This document shows, piece by piece, positions 1 through 7,992 of a stretch of DNA of 64,000 nucleotides; the stretch's first letter is position 1, and each line of letters starts with the position of its first letter. A program made the position numbers and the translations under genes. This stretch comes from G963677915 sp963677915 (GTDB taxonomy: Bacteria > Bacillota > Clostridia > Lachnospirales > Vallitaleaceae): positions 62,001 through 126,000 of the forward strand of contig CAXXGE010000041.1 in the NCBI GenBank assembly GCA_963677915.2. The letters run 5' to 3'. Below the pieces are notes generated by a model. It was given only the letters and a program-made list of their open reading frames with translations. It made no database searches and was not told where the DNA came from.

Positions 1-23
1 TGTTGAACGATTAGCTCTTCCAT
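1..23 (-). CDS. start of a probable capsule tyrosine kinase gene (partial)
   Basis: An ATG at 21-23 follows a strong ribosome binding site (AAAGGAGG, minus strand, 30-37) with 6 bases between, and seven codons (M-E-E-L-I-V-Q) remain before the window edge. It starts inside the 3' part of the Wzz-like gene, in another frame. In Gram-positive capsule loci the gene after a YveK/CpsC-type protein is normally the cytoplasmic BY-kinase (CpsD/YwqD). The kinase call rests on gene order only; the start codon and ribosome binding site are seen directly. Confidence 0.35.
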
Positions 24-735
24 AGTCCGCCTCCTTTAGATCCGTTTCGATTTCAAAATCGACAATAGTGCCTATGACAGGCAGTTCCAGATATTTCTCT
101 ATGTCGTCCGCTGTCTTCAGGGTGCTGTCAAGGAACTCTGCCAGGAATACCCCTCCGACTGAAAGCATCATGCCTACAATACCTCCCACAGCAACATTCA
201 GGATGAGTTTCACATTGATGGGTTTCGGTATTGGGATGGCTTCATCGATGATCTCGACATTGTCCACCTTCAGAATGCGTACAACCTCTTTAATGAAGAC
301 TTCGGAAGTGTTGTTTGCAATGTCTGCAGCCTGCTCGGGACTGTCCGATTCCACAGTAATCCTCAGTATCTCTGTCGTACCCACCGGTTCTGCGGAAATG
401 GTCTCCAAAAGCTGATCGTATGTCACAGGCAGCTCGAGTCGCTCTATGACCTGTTCAAGGACAATTCTTGACTTGACGATTTCCGAGTAGGTGACTACAA
501 GTTTCTGGCTCAGATTCAAGCTACCCAGATCGAAACCCGCAGCAATGTCTCCAAGACCGGATCCCTTGCTGCTGTTGACCATCAGCGTCGTCTGCGATCT
601 GTAGGCAGGTGTGATGGCATAGTTCGTAAATCCGAATGCAATCGCAGCAGCCACGATGCCAGATAAGACAATGATCCACTTTCTTTTAAGCAAAATATGC
701 AATAGTTCAATTAAGTCCCGTTCTTCTTCATGCAT
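1..735 (-). CDS. Wzz/YveK-like chain-length determinant protein (3' end off window)
   Basis: The 245 residues in the window show the Wzz-family layout: a short cytoplasmic start, a membrane segment at about 19-37, an extracytoplasmic region of about 130 residues, a Pro-rich stretch (PIPKP, about 168-172), a second membrane segment at about 176-199, and then the conserved cytoplasmic LDSTLKTADDIEKYLELPV region. Such proteins set the length of capsule or exopolysaccharide chains and activate a partner tyrosine kinase. The start is the ATG at 733-735, with AAGGGAG at 743-749; this ribosome binding site overlaps the stop codon of the SLH gene upstream, so the two are probably translationally coupled. 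The frame is still open at base 1. Confidence 0.9.
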   Translation of the reverse strand, partial: MHEEERDLIELLHILLKRKWIIVLSGIVAAAIAFGFTNYAITPAYRSQTTLMVNSSKGSGLGDIAAGFDLGSLNLSQKLVVTYSEIVKSRIVLEQVIERLELPVTYDQLLETISAEPVGTTEILRITVESDSPEQAADIANNTSEVFIKEVVRILKVDNVEIIDEAIPIPKPINVKLILNVAVGGIVGMMLSVGGVFLAEFLDSTLKTADDIEKYLELPVIGTIVDFEIETDLKEADYGRANRST

Positions 736-747
736 TTGACCACTCCC

Positions 748-2037
748 TTAGAATCCGAAAAAGCTGTGAAGTTCCTCCTCATATTCACCAGGTATCGAAG
801 CTTCGACGGCTAATGCAATTTCCAGACGCTCTACAGTTCCGAATGTATCAAGCTCTTGGCGTACTGCGTCCATATCGCTTTCGAAATCATAGCTGCTGTC
901 GTCAATGTAGTTGTTAATAGAATCCCTTATCTCTTCAATGACCGCCAACTGGCTTTCATTCATCTCAGGCGCATAGGAGGCCTCGCCGGCAAGAACCGCA
1001 TTCAGGTTCTCGACCATCATACCAAGGGCATGGGTTACCGTATACGCTTCTTCATCGAATGATAAGCCGAAAAAGCTGCCAAGCTCCTCCTCGTAGCCAT
1101 CAGGTATCGAATCTCGAATGGTTTCCAGCAACTCTAACTGCTCGTCAAACTCGAATGTATCCATTATTTCCTGGCGCACGTTATCCATATCGCTTTCGAA
1201 ATCATAGCTGCTGTCGTCAATGTAGTTGTTAATAGAATCCCTTATCTCTTCAATGACCGCCAACTGATCGCTGTCCATCTCGTTAGCATCTAGGAGCGCA
1301 TTCAGGTTCTCAACCATCAGCCCAAGGGCATGGTTTATGGCATCCTCTTCTTCATCGGGTGGATCGGATGGATCAGTCGAACCGGTGGATCCTGATAAAC
1401 CTGACGATCCGGATGATCCGCCGCTCATGCTTTCCTCTTCGACCGCTTCTTCAGCCTTTTTCAATACTGCAAGCAGGGAAACGACAATCTCCGTTCTGGT
1501 GATGGCCTCTCCACCCCTGAATACGCCTTCTTCATCCAGGCTCATGATCTTCTCCTGAAGCAGGCCGAGGACGTCGCTCAGCGCCCATTCTGCAACTTCA
1601 TCGGCAATGTTCATGGATTCTGTCTCTTCATATCCGAGGATTCTGTTGAGGATGACAGCCGCTTCCTCTCTGGTAATCAGACTTTCAGGCTGGAAAGTGC
1701 CGTCCGGATACCCTTCTATGTAACCATTGGCAACAGCGATTCGAAGGTGCTCCAAGTACCAGGCGTTCTCCGGAATATCTGTGAAATCGAATTCGATATC
1801 CGTTTCTTCGTATTTAAAAGTCCGGTTGACCAGCGTAATGAACTCGGACCGTTTCAATCCTTCAAGCGGCCTGAATGTCCCATCCGGATAACCTTTCAGA
1901 AGGCCTCTCTCTGTGAATTCATTTATTTCAAACATAGATTCCGTATTCTCATCCACATCAGTGAACGCGCAGGCAGGAACTGCCAAACTCAGCGCTACAG
2001 TGATAGCCAACATGACAGTTGTCAGTTTTCGTATCAT
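748..2037 (-). CDS. secreted SLH-domain protein with two helical repeats
   Basis: A 429-residue protein with a signal peptide (likely cleavage after ACA, residue 24). Two clear SLH domains (about 25-70 and 84-135, each with GYPDGTF) and a weaker third (about 145-190) should anchor it to cell-wall secondary polymers. A Gly/Ser/Pro linker (about 203-230) leads to two acidic helical modules of about 95 residues that share an identical central segment (QLAVIEEIRDSINNYIDD and beyond). The start has AGGAGAG about 7 bases upstream. It lies between the glycan genes and the Wzz gene and has its own leader with a terminator, so its level may be set apart from the genes before it. The function of the tail modules is unknown. 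Confidence 0.85.
   Translation of the reverse strand: MIRKLTTVMLAITVALSLAVPACAFTDVDENTESMFEINEFTERGLLKGYPDGTFRPLEGLKRSEFITLVNRTFKYEETDIEFDFTDIPENAWYLEHLRIAVANGYIEGYPDGTFQPESLITREEAAVILNRILGYEETESMNIADEVAEWALSDVLGLLQEKIMSLDEEGVFRGGEAITRTEIVVSLLAVLKKAEEAVEEESMSGGSSGSSGLSGSTGSTDPSDPPDEEEDAINHALGLMVENLNALLDANEMDSDQLAVIEEIRDSINNYIDDSSYDFESDMDNVRQEIMDTFEFDEQLELLETIRDSIPDGYEEELGSFFGLSFDEEAYTVTHALGMMVENLNAVLAGEASYAPEMNESQLAVIEEIRDSINNYIDDSSYDFESDMDAVRQELDTFGTVERLEIALAVEASIPGEYEEELHSFFGF
869..1266 (-). repeat. 83-bp perfect direct repeat inside the SLH gene
   Basis: Bases 869-951 and 1184-1266 are identical (period 315 bp). They encode the identical core of the two C-terminal modules of the SLH protein. 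The flanking module sequence has diverged, so either the duplication is recent in this core or the core has been homogenised by gene conversion. Confidence 0.85.
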
Positions 2038-2075
2038 ATTGCACTCTCCTTTCAGATTTGAAAAGTCTGGAAATC

Positions 2076-2101
2076 AAAAAACCAGCCATTCATGGCCGGT
2101 T
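2076..2101 (-). terminator. intrinsic terminator in the leader of the SLH gene
   Basis: On the minus strand the sequence folds as AACCGGCCAT / ATGGCTGGTT with a very short loop and is followed by a run of six T. It lies about 40 bases upstream of the SLH start codon. It either ends the operon above it or acts as an attenuator. Confidence 0.75.
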
Positions 2102-2175
2102 ACGCTATTTGCTCATGCCTGATCAAAGCGTCCAAATGCAATCAGACAGTCATCACATCCAATATTGAGTTTCAT
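2102..2175 (-). promoter_or_regulatory. structured leader upstream of the SLH-gene terminator
   Basis: Immediately 5' of the terminator the minus strand can form a hairpin closed by ACGCT (2127-2131) and AGCGT (2102-2106) with inner TTG/CAA pairs. Hairpin plus terminator plus a gene 40 bases later is the layout of a riboswitch or protein-controlled attenuator. It does not match the class I c-di-GMP pattern seen near 23.3 kb, and I do not recognise the class. Confidence 0.4.
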
Positions 2176-2191
2176 TTCATTTATTCTCACA

Positions 2192-2686
2192 TTAAAGCAT
2201 TGATAATACGCTGTCCATCAACTGAATGAGTTCCAAAGTACTCCTGAAGTTTGCGCTTTTTTTCTCCTCAATCCATTCGCATTGCCCCTGCCAGCTTGCG
2301 TTCTGTCTGAACAAGATGCGTATCCTGAAGGCTGCAATATATTTGGGAGCATGCTGTCTGTTCGGTGTGAAAGTAGTTGTTTTTCCATTCGTGTTTTTTG
2401 GAGGCCTCTCCTCGATAGTCCTCCTTTCATTGCTCCGTTGCGGATAATTGAGTGTGTCGGCGGTCTCTTCCAGCAAAAAAAGCATCTGCGATAAATTGTC
2501 GAACGCTTTCAGTTCCTTGATGTATAGGTTTTCAAGATGTCCTTTGATGTTTTTGTCTTTGTATGAGGAGATTTGCAGTATGTTTATTCGCATTTCTTCC
2601 GGAACAAAAGATGACTGAATATCCCGTGCCAAAAGATCACCTCCGATACATGGAATGCACTTTGCTCCCATACTAACTATATCCAT
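2192..2686 (-). CDS. small clostridial module protein, function unknown
   Basis: A 164-residue protein. The C-terminal third (about 114-160) contains the pattern RILFRQNASWQG followed by W-x-E and FRS-x-LELIQLMDS. I recognise this as a recurring short module in clostridial proteins that often sit next to BTAD-type regulators and surface genes; the adjacency to such a regulator here fits. The N-terminal half has a Cys pair (CIPC) and looks helical; a low-complexity linker joins the halves. No enzymatic motif is visible. The gene follows the regulator by 26 bases and precedes the SLH leader. Confidence 0.65.
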   Translation of the reverse strand: MDIVSMGAKCIPCIGGDLLARDIQSSFVPEEMRINILQISSYKDKNIKGHLENLYIKELKAFDNLSQMLFLLEETADTLNYPQRSNERRTIEERPPKNTNGKTTTFTPNRQHAPKYIAAFRIRILFRQNASWQGQCEWIEEKKSANFRSTLELIQLMDSVLSML

Positions 2687-2712
2687 TATAACCGGAAAAG
2701 GTTACGTGTGAG

Positions 2713-3936
2713 TTACGCATCATATATGCCCAGTGGATCAAGCTGTTTTAGATTATTCTCCAACTTGAAATGTGTTCCTGGATACAGCCGGTAATAGGCT
2801 CTTATGACGCGCATGAAGACCATGCGCCCCTTTTCATACGTGGTGTTTTGAAGCAATATCCCAAACTGTGATGCGTTGAGCTGACTAAAACAGTCGCCGC
2901 AGCGCAGGGTGTCGCGTATTGTGTTATGAAGTCCAACGGCAGCAATACTCAAATCATACGCTGCTGTCGCAGAAATACCTTCCCCGTTTTCATCCCGGAT
3001 GGTAAAAAGACCGAGTAATGCCACACCGCCGCTTCGGGTTTCGTTTCTGGATTCATATTGGCATATCTCTTGGAACACCGGGGGAATACAATAGTAAGCA
3101 CCATGTTTCGGGGCGCCGCTTTTTATCTTGTCACTTATATCGGAAATACACATTTCCTCAAGATTCGTCTTTTTAACAATTTCATTGTAGAGTGCATGGA
3201 ATTCTTCGGACGGCGCTGTGGAAAACTGTTGATACAGCATATCAGTTACTTTTCGATAGTGATCCAAGGCAAGTTGATACCGTCCAAGCTGCACCAGCGC
3301 GTCAATAAGTTGTATATTCAGCGATTCATTGTACAGTTCAACGCTGATTGCTTTCGTACACAACGCTATTATGTCCTCGTATCTTTCCTGGGAAGACAGA
3401 ATATCAAGTGCTTTGTAAACAGCCGAAATATACCTGCTGACGTAATAAACCGACAGCGGTATTACCCACATCTCCGAAGACAAATTGCACAGAAAAGTGC
3501 CTTTATACAGTTCTGCAGCTTTCAGCAGATCACTCAGTGACTCTTTAGAAAACCTTTTTTTCTCAGCATTATGATAAAGATGCTCTAACAACTCCGTGTC
3601 CAGGTACATGTCTACTTCATCCATGTTCCAGCAATAAGACCCTCTCTTGCTGAGGATGAGTTTGCTGCCGTCCAGTCCCATTTTACCGAGCATTTCACGG
3701 GTTCTGTGCACAAGTGTTTTCAGTGCGCCGACTGGATTATGAATATCCTCATCATCTTCCCACAGAATCCCGATCAGTTCACCGTGTGATATCTCTCGGT
3801 GTCTGTTGACAATAAGATAGGCAAGCAGGTTCCATAATTTGGACGAATGGTCACCATTGTCACCCATGGTGGAATCTCCATAGTTGATGGTCAATCCACC
3901 GAACATCGTCACTTTTAGTTTTTTCGTCGTATTCAT
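2713..3936 (-). CDS. SARP/BTAD-type transcriptional regulator with degenerate GGDEF-like tail
   Basis: A 407-residue protein. Residues 1-105 form an OmpR/SARP-like winged helix (KLKVTMFGGLTINYGD, then SKLWNLLAYLIVNR and ALKTLVHRTREML). Residues about 110-260 are a helical bacterial transcriptional activator domain (ALDHYRKVTDMLYQQF). The last 100 residues (ALLGLFTIRDE, TLRCGDCFSQLNASQFGILL, VFMRVIRAYYRLYP) resemble a GGDEF fold without the GGDEF signature, so they probably sense rather than make a nucleotide. It sits 10 bases after a capsule gene and probably regulates the surface or capsule genes around it (inference). Confidence 0.8.
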   Translation of the reverse strand: MNTTKKLKVTMFGGLTINYGDSTMGDNGDHSSKLWNLLAYLIVNRHREISHGELIGILWEDDEDIHNPVGALKTLVHRTREMLGKMGLDGSKLILSKRGSYCWNMDEVDMYLDTELLEHLYHNAEKKRFSKESLSDLLKAAELYKGTFLCNLSSEMWVIPLSVYYVSRYISAVYKALDILSSQERYEDIIALCTKAISVELYNESLNIQLIDALVQLGRYQLALDHYRKVTDMLYQQFSTAPSEEFHALYNEIVKKTNLEEMCISDISDKIKSGAPKHGAYYCIPPVFQEICQYESRNETRSGGVALLGLFTIRDENGEGISATAAYDLSIAAVGLHNTIRDTLRCGDCFSQLNASQFGILLQNTTYEKGRMVFMRVIRAYYRLYPGTHFKLENNLKQLDPLGIYDA

Positions 3937-3946
3937 ATACTCACCC

Positions 3947-5074
3947 TCAAGTCCTCATAAACGTTTCAATCAGATCCATTTCCCTGGTAATATCGCTTGA
4001 ACTATAACGCTGATCGCATACCAGCGACAACTCCCGGGAATAGAGATTGCTGTCACCCTTCGGACAATCGACGATACTTGAATCTCCCCAATGGACAGGT
4101 AAAAAAACATCATTGTCTGCCATGAATCGCTGCAGTTTGTCCCGCTTTCTTTCGCTGACTGCTACAGGTACATTGAGCGGCACAGCTTCCCGACTGAAAC
4201 TAAACAGTGGTTTCAAATTCGGAATGCTCCGTAATCTTTCATGGATGTGCTTTGCATTGTCCCTGCGTCTTTCGCGCAAAGTGATTCTGTCTTCTTCCAA
4301 AAGCATCAGCAGTGATATGGTATCGATATCAAGATGCCGGTACTGGCTATCGATGCATTCATGATACTGTCGTATACCTGTATTGAACGTTTTCTTGTCG
4401 ATGTCTCCGCCTTGTATATAATCACTTTTCAAGGCAAGACTCCGGTACATCGGATCGATTCTCTCACCTGCGGCTTTTTCCAATGAGTAGGGTATGAAAT
4501 CCCCGTTTTTCTTCATCGCAAGTGCGCCCGAAATCACACTCGACCATTTACGCAGGCTGACGATCTGATAATCATATGGAATATGCAGGAAATCATCCCT
4601 CAAGAATCCATGGGTCGCATCATGAATGACAATGCCTCCCTGCTTTCTGAATGCTTCGATGCTATCCCGTTCATAAGTATAAGCATAGCCGAAATAGTCT
4701 GTCGTAAAAAGTATATCCCTACCATCCAGCATTTCTATTTCCAAATGCATACCATCGATGTAATTCACAGGGTAGAATTCGACAGCAATTCCTCTCTCAT
4801 AAAAAGGCTGGACCATTGAATAACAGCAGTAGGACGGCATACGGATGTTGTTGAAAGGTCTGTGCGACGACTTGATATCCTGAATAACCATATCTAAGGC
4901 AGTCCTTCCCGAAAACACGATGCGGGTATCCTCGGATTCAGGCAAATGCAGCCTCTTCTTATAGTCTTCCTTCATATCTGACACAGTCGCTTCTGCAATT
5001 CCTTGGGCACGTTCATTCAGTCTGCTGTAAGTCATCTTGTCAAGCCAGTACTCGGATCCGATTTCTCTTAGCAT
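3947..5074 (-). CDS. PLP-fold aminotransferase-like protein (paralogue 1)
   Basis: A 375-residue fold-type-I protein. SGRTALDMV (about 55-63) fits the cofactor-phosphate region, HDATHG (D152) the Asp that pairs with the pyridine nitrogen, and SLRKWSS (K176) the Schiff-base lysine. It resembles DegT-like sugar aminotransferases only distantly. It is a close paralogue of the gene at 7993-9129 (same MREIGSE-W start, same spacing, same HWG motif near the C-terminus). Its start overlaps the stop of the ATP-grasp/epimerase gene by 7 bases. It may act on an activated sugar or an amino acid to be attached to the glycan; the substrate is not evident. Confidence 0.75.
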   Translation of the reverse strand: MLREIGSEYWLDKMTYSRLNERAQGIAEATVSDMKEDYKKRLHLPESEDTRIVFSGRTALDMVIQDIKSSHRPFNNIRMPSYCCYSMVQPFYERGIAVEFYPVNYIDGMHLEIEMLDGRDILFTTDYFGYAYTYERDSIEAFRKQGGIVIHDATHGFLRDDFLHIPYDYQIVSLRKWSSVISGALAMKKNGDFIPYSLEKAAGERIDPMYRSLALKSDYIQGGDIDKKTFNTGIRQYHECIDSQYRHLDIDTISLLMLLEEDRITLRERRRDNAKHIHERLRSIPNLKPLFSFSREAVPLNVPVAVSERKRDKLQRFMADNDVFLPVHWGDSSIVDCPKGDSNLYSRELSLVCDQRYSSSDITREMDLIETFMRT

Positions 5075-7086
5075 CCCATACCCTCTCCCTTGTGATAAGC
5101 AAACAAGGATTCTATTATATCCTCAAGAGAGTGTTTTGGCTTCCACTTCGTCGTCAGGTAGAATTGGCTGGAGTCAAGACACATTTCCATATCGATATCA
5201 TCCACATAAATAGTGATCGCGCCATCCTTTCCAAACCTCTCTTTGCCGACCTCAACCACTTTTTCGGCCATTTCAAGAATTGTATAACTGTCTTCGACCC
5301 CCAGATTATAAACCGGCTGCCATTCATCTGGATTGGTCTTCAACAACGCCACAATACCGTCTGCAGCATCTCTGACATCGAATCTTTGTGTCTTTTGCCG
5401 GCCATCCGCTATCTCTATAGGGTCATCATTGATGACTCTCTGAACAAATGTCGATAGGATGTCAGTAGGCACCAGGCCGCTCTGACCACCCGACAGCGCT
5501 GACAGCCGTATCGATGTGACATTGGCATGTTTGTTGATCTTCCTCACTGTTTCAGCCATCAATTCAGTGCTGAATTTGGCTTGACCATAGAACGTCTCCG
5601 GCATCGCCGGTGTTTCCTCCGTCCAGAAAACCGGTTGCCTGGTGCCATAAACACTTTGCGATGATATGTTTATAATACTGGGAACCTGATAGATAGCCGC
5701 AAGTGAAAACAGGCTGTTTGTGAAGCTCAGGCTCTCGATGATTTCAGCGTTGCCTTTATAAGCCCTGGCAAATGCACAATGAATGATCGTGTCGACCTGC
5801 CCCAGACTGAAGCTGCCTTCTAGAATTTCTTTGTTGCTGTAGCATTTAACCCCAAGCGCGAACCGGAACAGCTTCTCAATTTTTTCCTTCTCTCTGCTTG
5901 CTACCCATACTTCATATCCTGATGCAAGCAGTTTCTCTACAAGCCTTTGGCCAAGATACCCGCTTGCGCCTGTGACAAGGACGGTTTTACTTGCTTTCAT
6001 TTCCTTCTTGTTGATTTTCTGGGAAAGCTCTTTGATTTTCCTGTTTTTGTCGTAGGAAATCACCCTTTCGGCAACTTGACGGATTCCGATTCTGTCATAG
6101 TTCAATACCAGGCTTTCGTTTCCTCCAGGTATGTCAAGCCAATCCATGATGCAAGCTTCTACCTCGTTGAAGCCCATGATGGCCCTAAGACCCGTTATGC
6201 CAGTAAACCTTGCATTCATCTCGAATATTTTAAGTCCCTTGTCTGTCAGTCTGCCCTGAATGTTCAGTGGTCCCTTATGTCCCAGCTTCTTCAACGTTGG
6301 CAGCAGCCTGTCTATTTCGGACCATATATATTCATTCTCATAAGGAATGATTTCAATAGGAACGCCATTCTTCAATTTGTTGCACGAGGCCATTTTACCA
6401 ATCAATTCTCCATTCTTGTCTGCCACAACCTGTATGGATATTTCAGACAACTGTGGATTCACTCTTTTTGCCACTTGCTGCAGATAGGTCTCCCTGAATG
6501 GATCCATTTGATGGGGAACTGCCAGTTCTTGAATGATATGGTTTTCACTCACCCTTGACAGGTCATTTTCATCCAGCAATATCTCGATGCCTTCAGAGGC
6601 TGAGCCCCCTCTCGGTTTGGCAATCAAAGGAAAACCAATCTCACTGCTTCTTACCAAAGATTTAATTTCCATGTGGTCATAGCTTTTGACAAATATATCC
6701 GCAACCGTCGACAGTTCATCACACATTTTCTTTTTGTCTCTGATTAAGGAAATCAATGCCGCATCCGAAGCCAGCACTTTATATCCTTCTTGTTCGAGCA
6801 ACGCCCTGTTTTTTATCAGAATCAATGCTTCATCATCTAAACCCGGGATAATAAGATCAATCCTGTGTTTCCTGCATCTGTCTTTCAGTTCAGGAATATA
6901 ATCATCCGAATGTATATTAGGTATATAGTCCATGACATCGCACTCATATGCACCGAAGGCCATTGGATTCATATCCAGACCGACCGTCCTGAAGGGCATT
7001 CTGGACAGATTCAAGGAAGTCATAACCGATTGTCCTACACCGCTTCCAACACTCATGATTGCTATGCAATATTTTCCGTTTTCCAT
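5068..7086 (-). CDS. ATP-grasp ligase fused to NAD-dependent epimerase/dehydratase
   Basis: About 672 residues in two enzyme halves. The N-terminal half starts with a CarB-like GSGVGQSV segment and has ATP-grasp features (PLIAKPRGGSASEG; FEMNARFTGITG). The C-terminal half is an extended short-chain dehydrogenase: GASGYLG for NAD binding, NISSQSVYG and YGQAKFS as the Ser and Tyr-x-x-x-Lys catalytic set. Such fusions make or modify an activated sugar and attach an amino or carboxylic acid to it; the exact product is unknown. The ATG at 7084-7086 is preferred because AAAGGAAT lies 7 bases upstream; a GTG at 7119 has no such site. It lies between the metallophosphoesterase and paralogue 1. Confidence 0.8.
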   Translation of the reverse strand: MENGKYCIAIMSVGSGVGQSVMTSLNLSRMPFRTVGLDMNPMAFGAYECDVMDYIPNIHSDDYIPELKDRCRKHRIDLIIPGLDDEALILIKNRALLEQEGYKVLASDAALISLIRDKKKMCDELSTVADIFVKSYDHMEIKSLVRSSEIGFPLIAKPRGGSASEGIEILLDENDLSRVSENHIIQELAVPHQMDPFRETYLQQVAKRVNPQLSEISIQVVADKNGELIGKMASCNKLKNGVPIEIIPYENEYIWSEIDRLLPTLKKLGHKGPLNIQGRLTDKGLKIFEMNARFTGITGLRAIMGFNEVEACIMDWLDIPGGNESLVLNYDRIGIRQVAERVISYDKNRKIKELSQKINKKEMKASKTVLVTGASGYLGQRLVEKLLASGYEVWVASREKEKIEKLFRFALGVKCYSNKEILEGSFSLGQVDTIIHCAFARAYKGNAEIIESLSFTNSLFSLAAIYQVPSIINISSQSVYGTRQPVFWTEETPAMPETFYGQAKFSTELMAETVRKINKHANVTSIRLSALSGGQSGLVPTDILSTFVQRVINDDPIEIADGRQKTQRFDVRDAADGIVALLKTNPDEWQPVYNLGVEDSYTILEMAEKVVEVGKERFGKDGAITIYVDDIDMEMCLDSSQFYLTTKWKPKHSLEDIIESLFAYHKGEGMGC

Positions 7087-7119
7087 ATTACACATTCCTT
7101 TCGATTGATTGAAAACCAC

Positions 7120-7989
7120 TTAGATATCATCTTCCGACCGCAGGATTACAAAGACGATTTCCGGCCTGTTGTAAAAGCGATGAACACCATAGGTTTCCGC
7201 AAGCCCACGGTTTGAAATCAATGTAGAATTTCCTACCACATACATGCCTCCTGAATACCTGGGAAGAAAATGGCCGATTCTTCCGGTCATTTCATCCGGC
7301 GATATCAGACCTCCTACAAAAGGCAGGCGTATGATACCGCCGTGGTTATGTCCGGATAAAACCAGATCATAGCCATAACCGGCTATGTAATCAAACTGGT
7401 TTGCTCTGTGATAAAGAAGAATATTGAATGCGCCGACTTCAGGTTTTTGTAGGTTTTCAGTCAGATATTTTTGAAGCTTTCTGTAATCTGACAGCGCGCT
7501 GTTGTCACCAAAGCCAATCAGATTAATTTGCTGGCCGTCTTTTGACAGCAGCTGGGATTCATCGTTAAGCAATACAATGCCGTACTCTTCGAAAATCGAA
7601 GGCAATCTTTCACTTTTTCCCGAGTTGGAGAATTCATGATTGCCGTATATCGCATAAACCGGCGCGATATCGACGAGATTCTCAAAAAGGGAGACGACAT
7701 TGGCATAATCGCTATCACGCCGGTCGATGATATCACCGGTCAGAACGATGATATCCGGTTTTCCCTTTTTGAGCATTTCAATGATTTCCGACTGGTTGTC
7801 CCCGAAAAGTTCCGAGTGCAGATCAGACACCTGCGCAATGATAAAACCATCGAAAGCCCGGGGAACTTTGCTACTCTTAATTTCATAATAATCTGCCATA
7901 AGATCGTCATAATAGCCCACTCTTATATATAGCGAAATCAGTAATAATACAATCAATATAATAACATACGGTTTACTGACATAAGACAT
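7120..7989 (-). CDS. membrane-anchored metallophosphoesterase
   Basis: A 289-residue protein with one N-terminal membrane segment (about 7-26) and a calcineurin-like phosphoesterase domain. The metal ligands are visible in order: SDLH (D56, H58), TGDIIDRR, GNHE, YHR and GHNHGG. It resembles the YkuE/YaeI group of membrane phosphoesterases that act on lipid or sugar phosphates. It lies 3 bases from paralogue 2, so it may dephosphorylate a lipid-linked or nucleotide-sugar intermediate of this locus (inference). Confidence 0.85.
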   Translation of the reverse strand: MSYVSKPYVIILIVLLLISLYIRVGYYDDLMADYYEIKSSKVPRAFDGFIIAQVSDLHSELFGDNQSEIIEMLKKGKPDIIVLTGDIIDRRDSDYANVVSLFENLVDIAPVYAIYGNHEFSNSGKSERLPSIFEEYGIVLLNDESQLLSKDGQQINLIGFGDNSALSDYRKLQKYLTENLQKPEVGAFNILLYHRANQFDYIAGYGYDLVLSGHNHGGIIRLPFVGGLISPDEMTGRIGHFLPRYSGGMYVVGNSTLISNRGLAETYGVHRFYNRPEIVFVILRSEDDI

Positions 7990-7992
7990 ATT

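Noticed and set aside
2102..2175. A second c-di-GMP-I riboswitch before the SLH gene
   Set aside because: GGACGC is present, but the GCAAAGCC strand and the GGTAGC-GGGTTACCG receptor are absent, unlike the clear copy near 23.3 kb.
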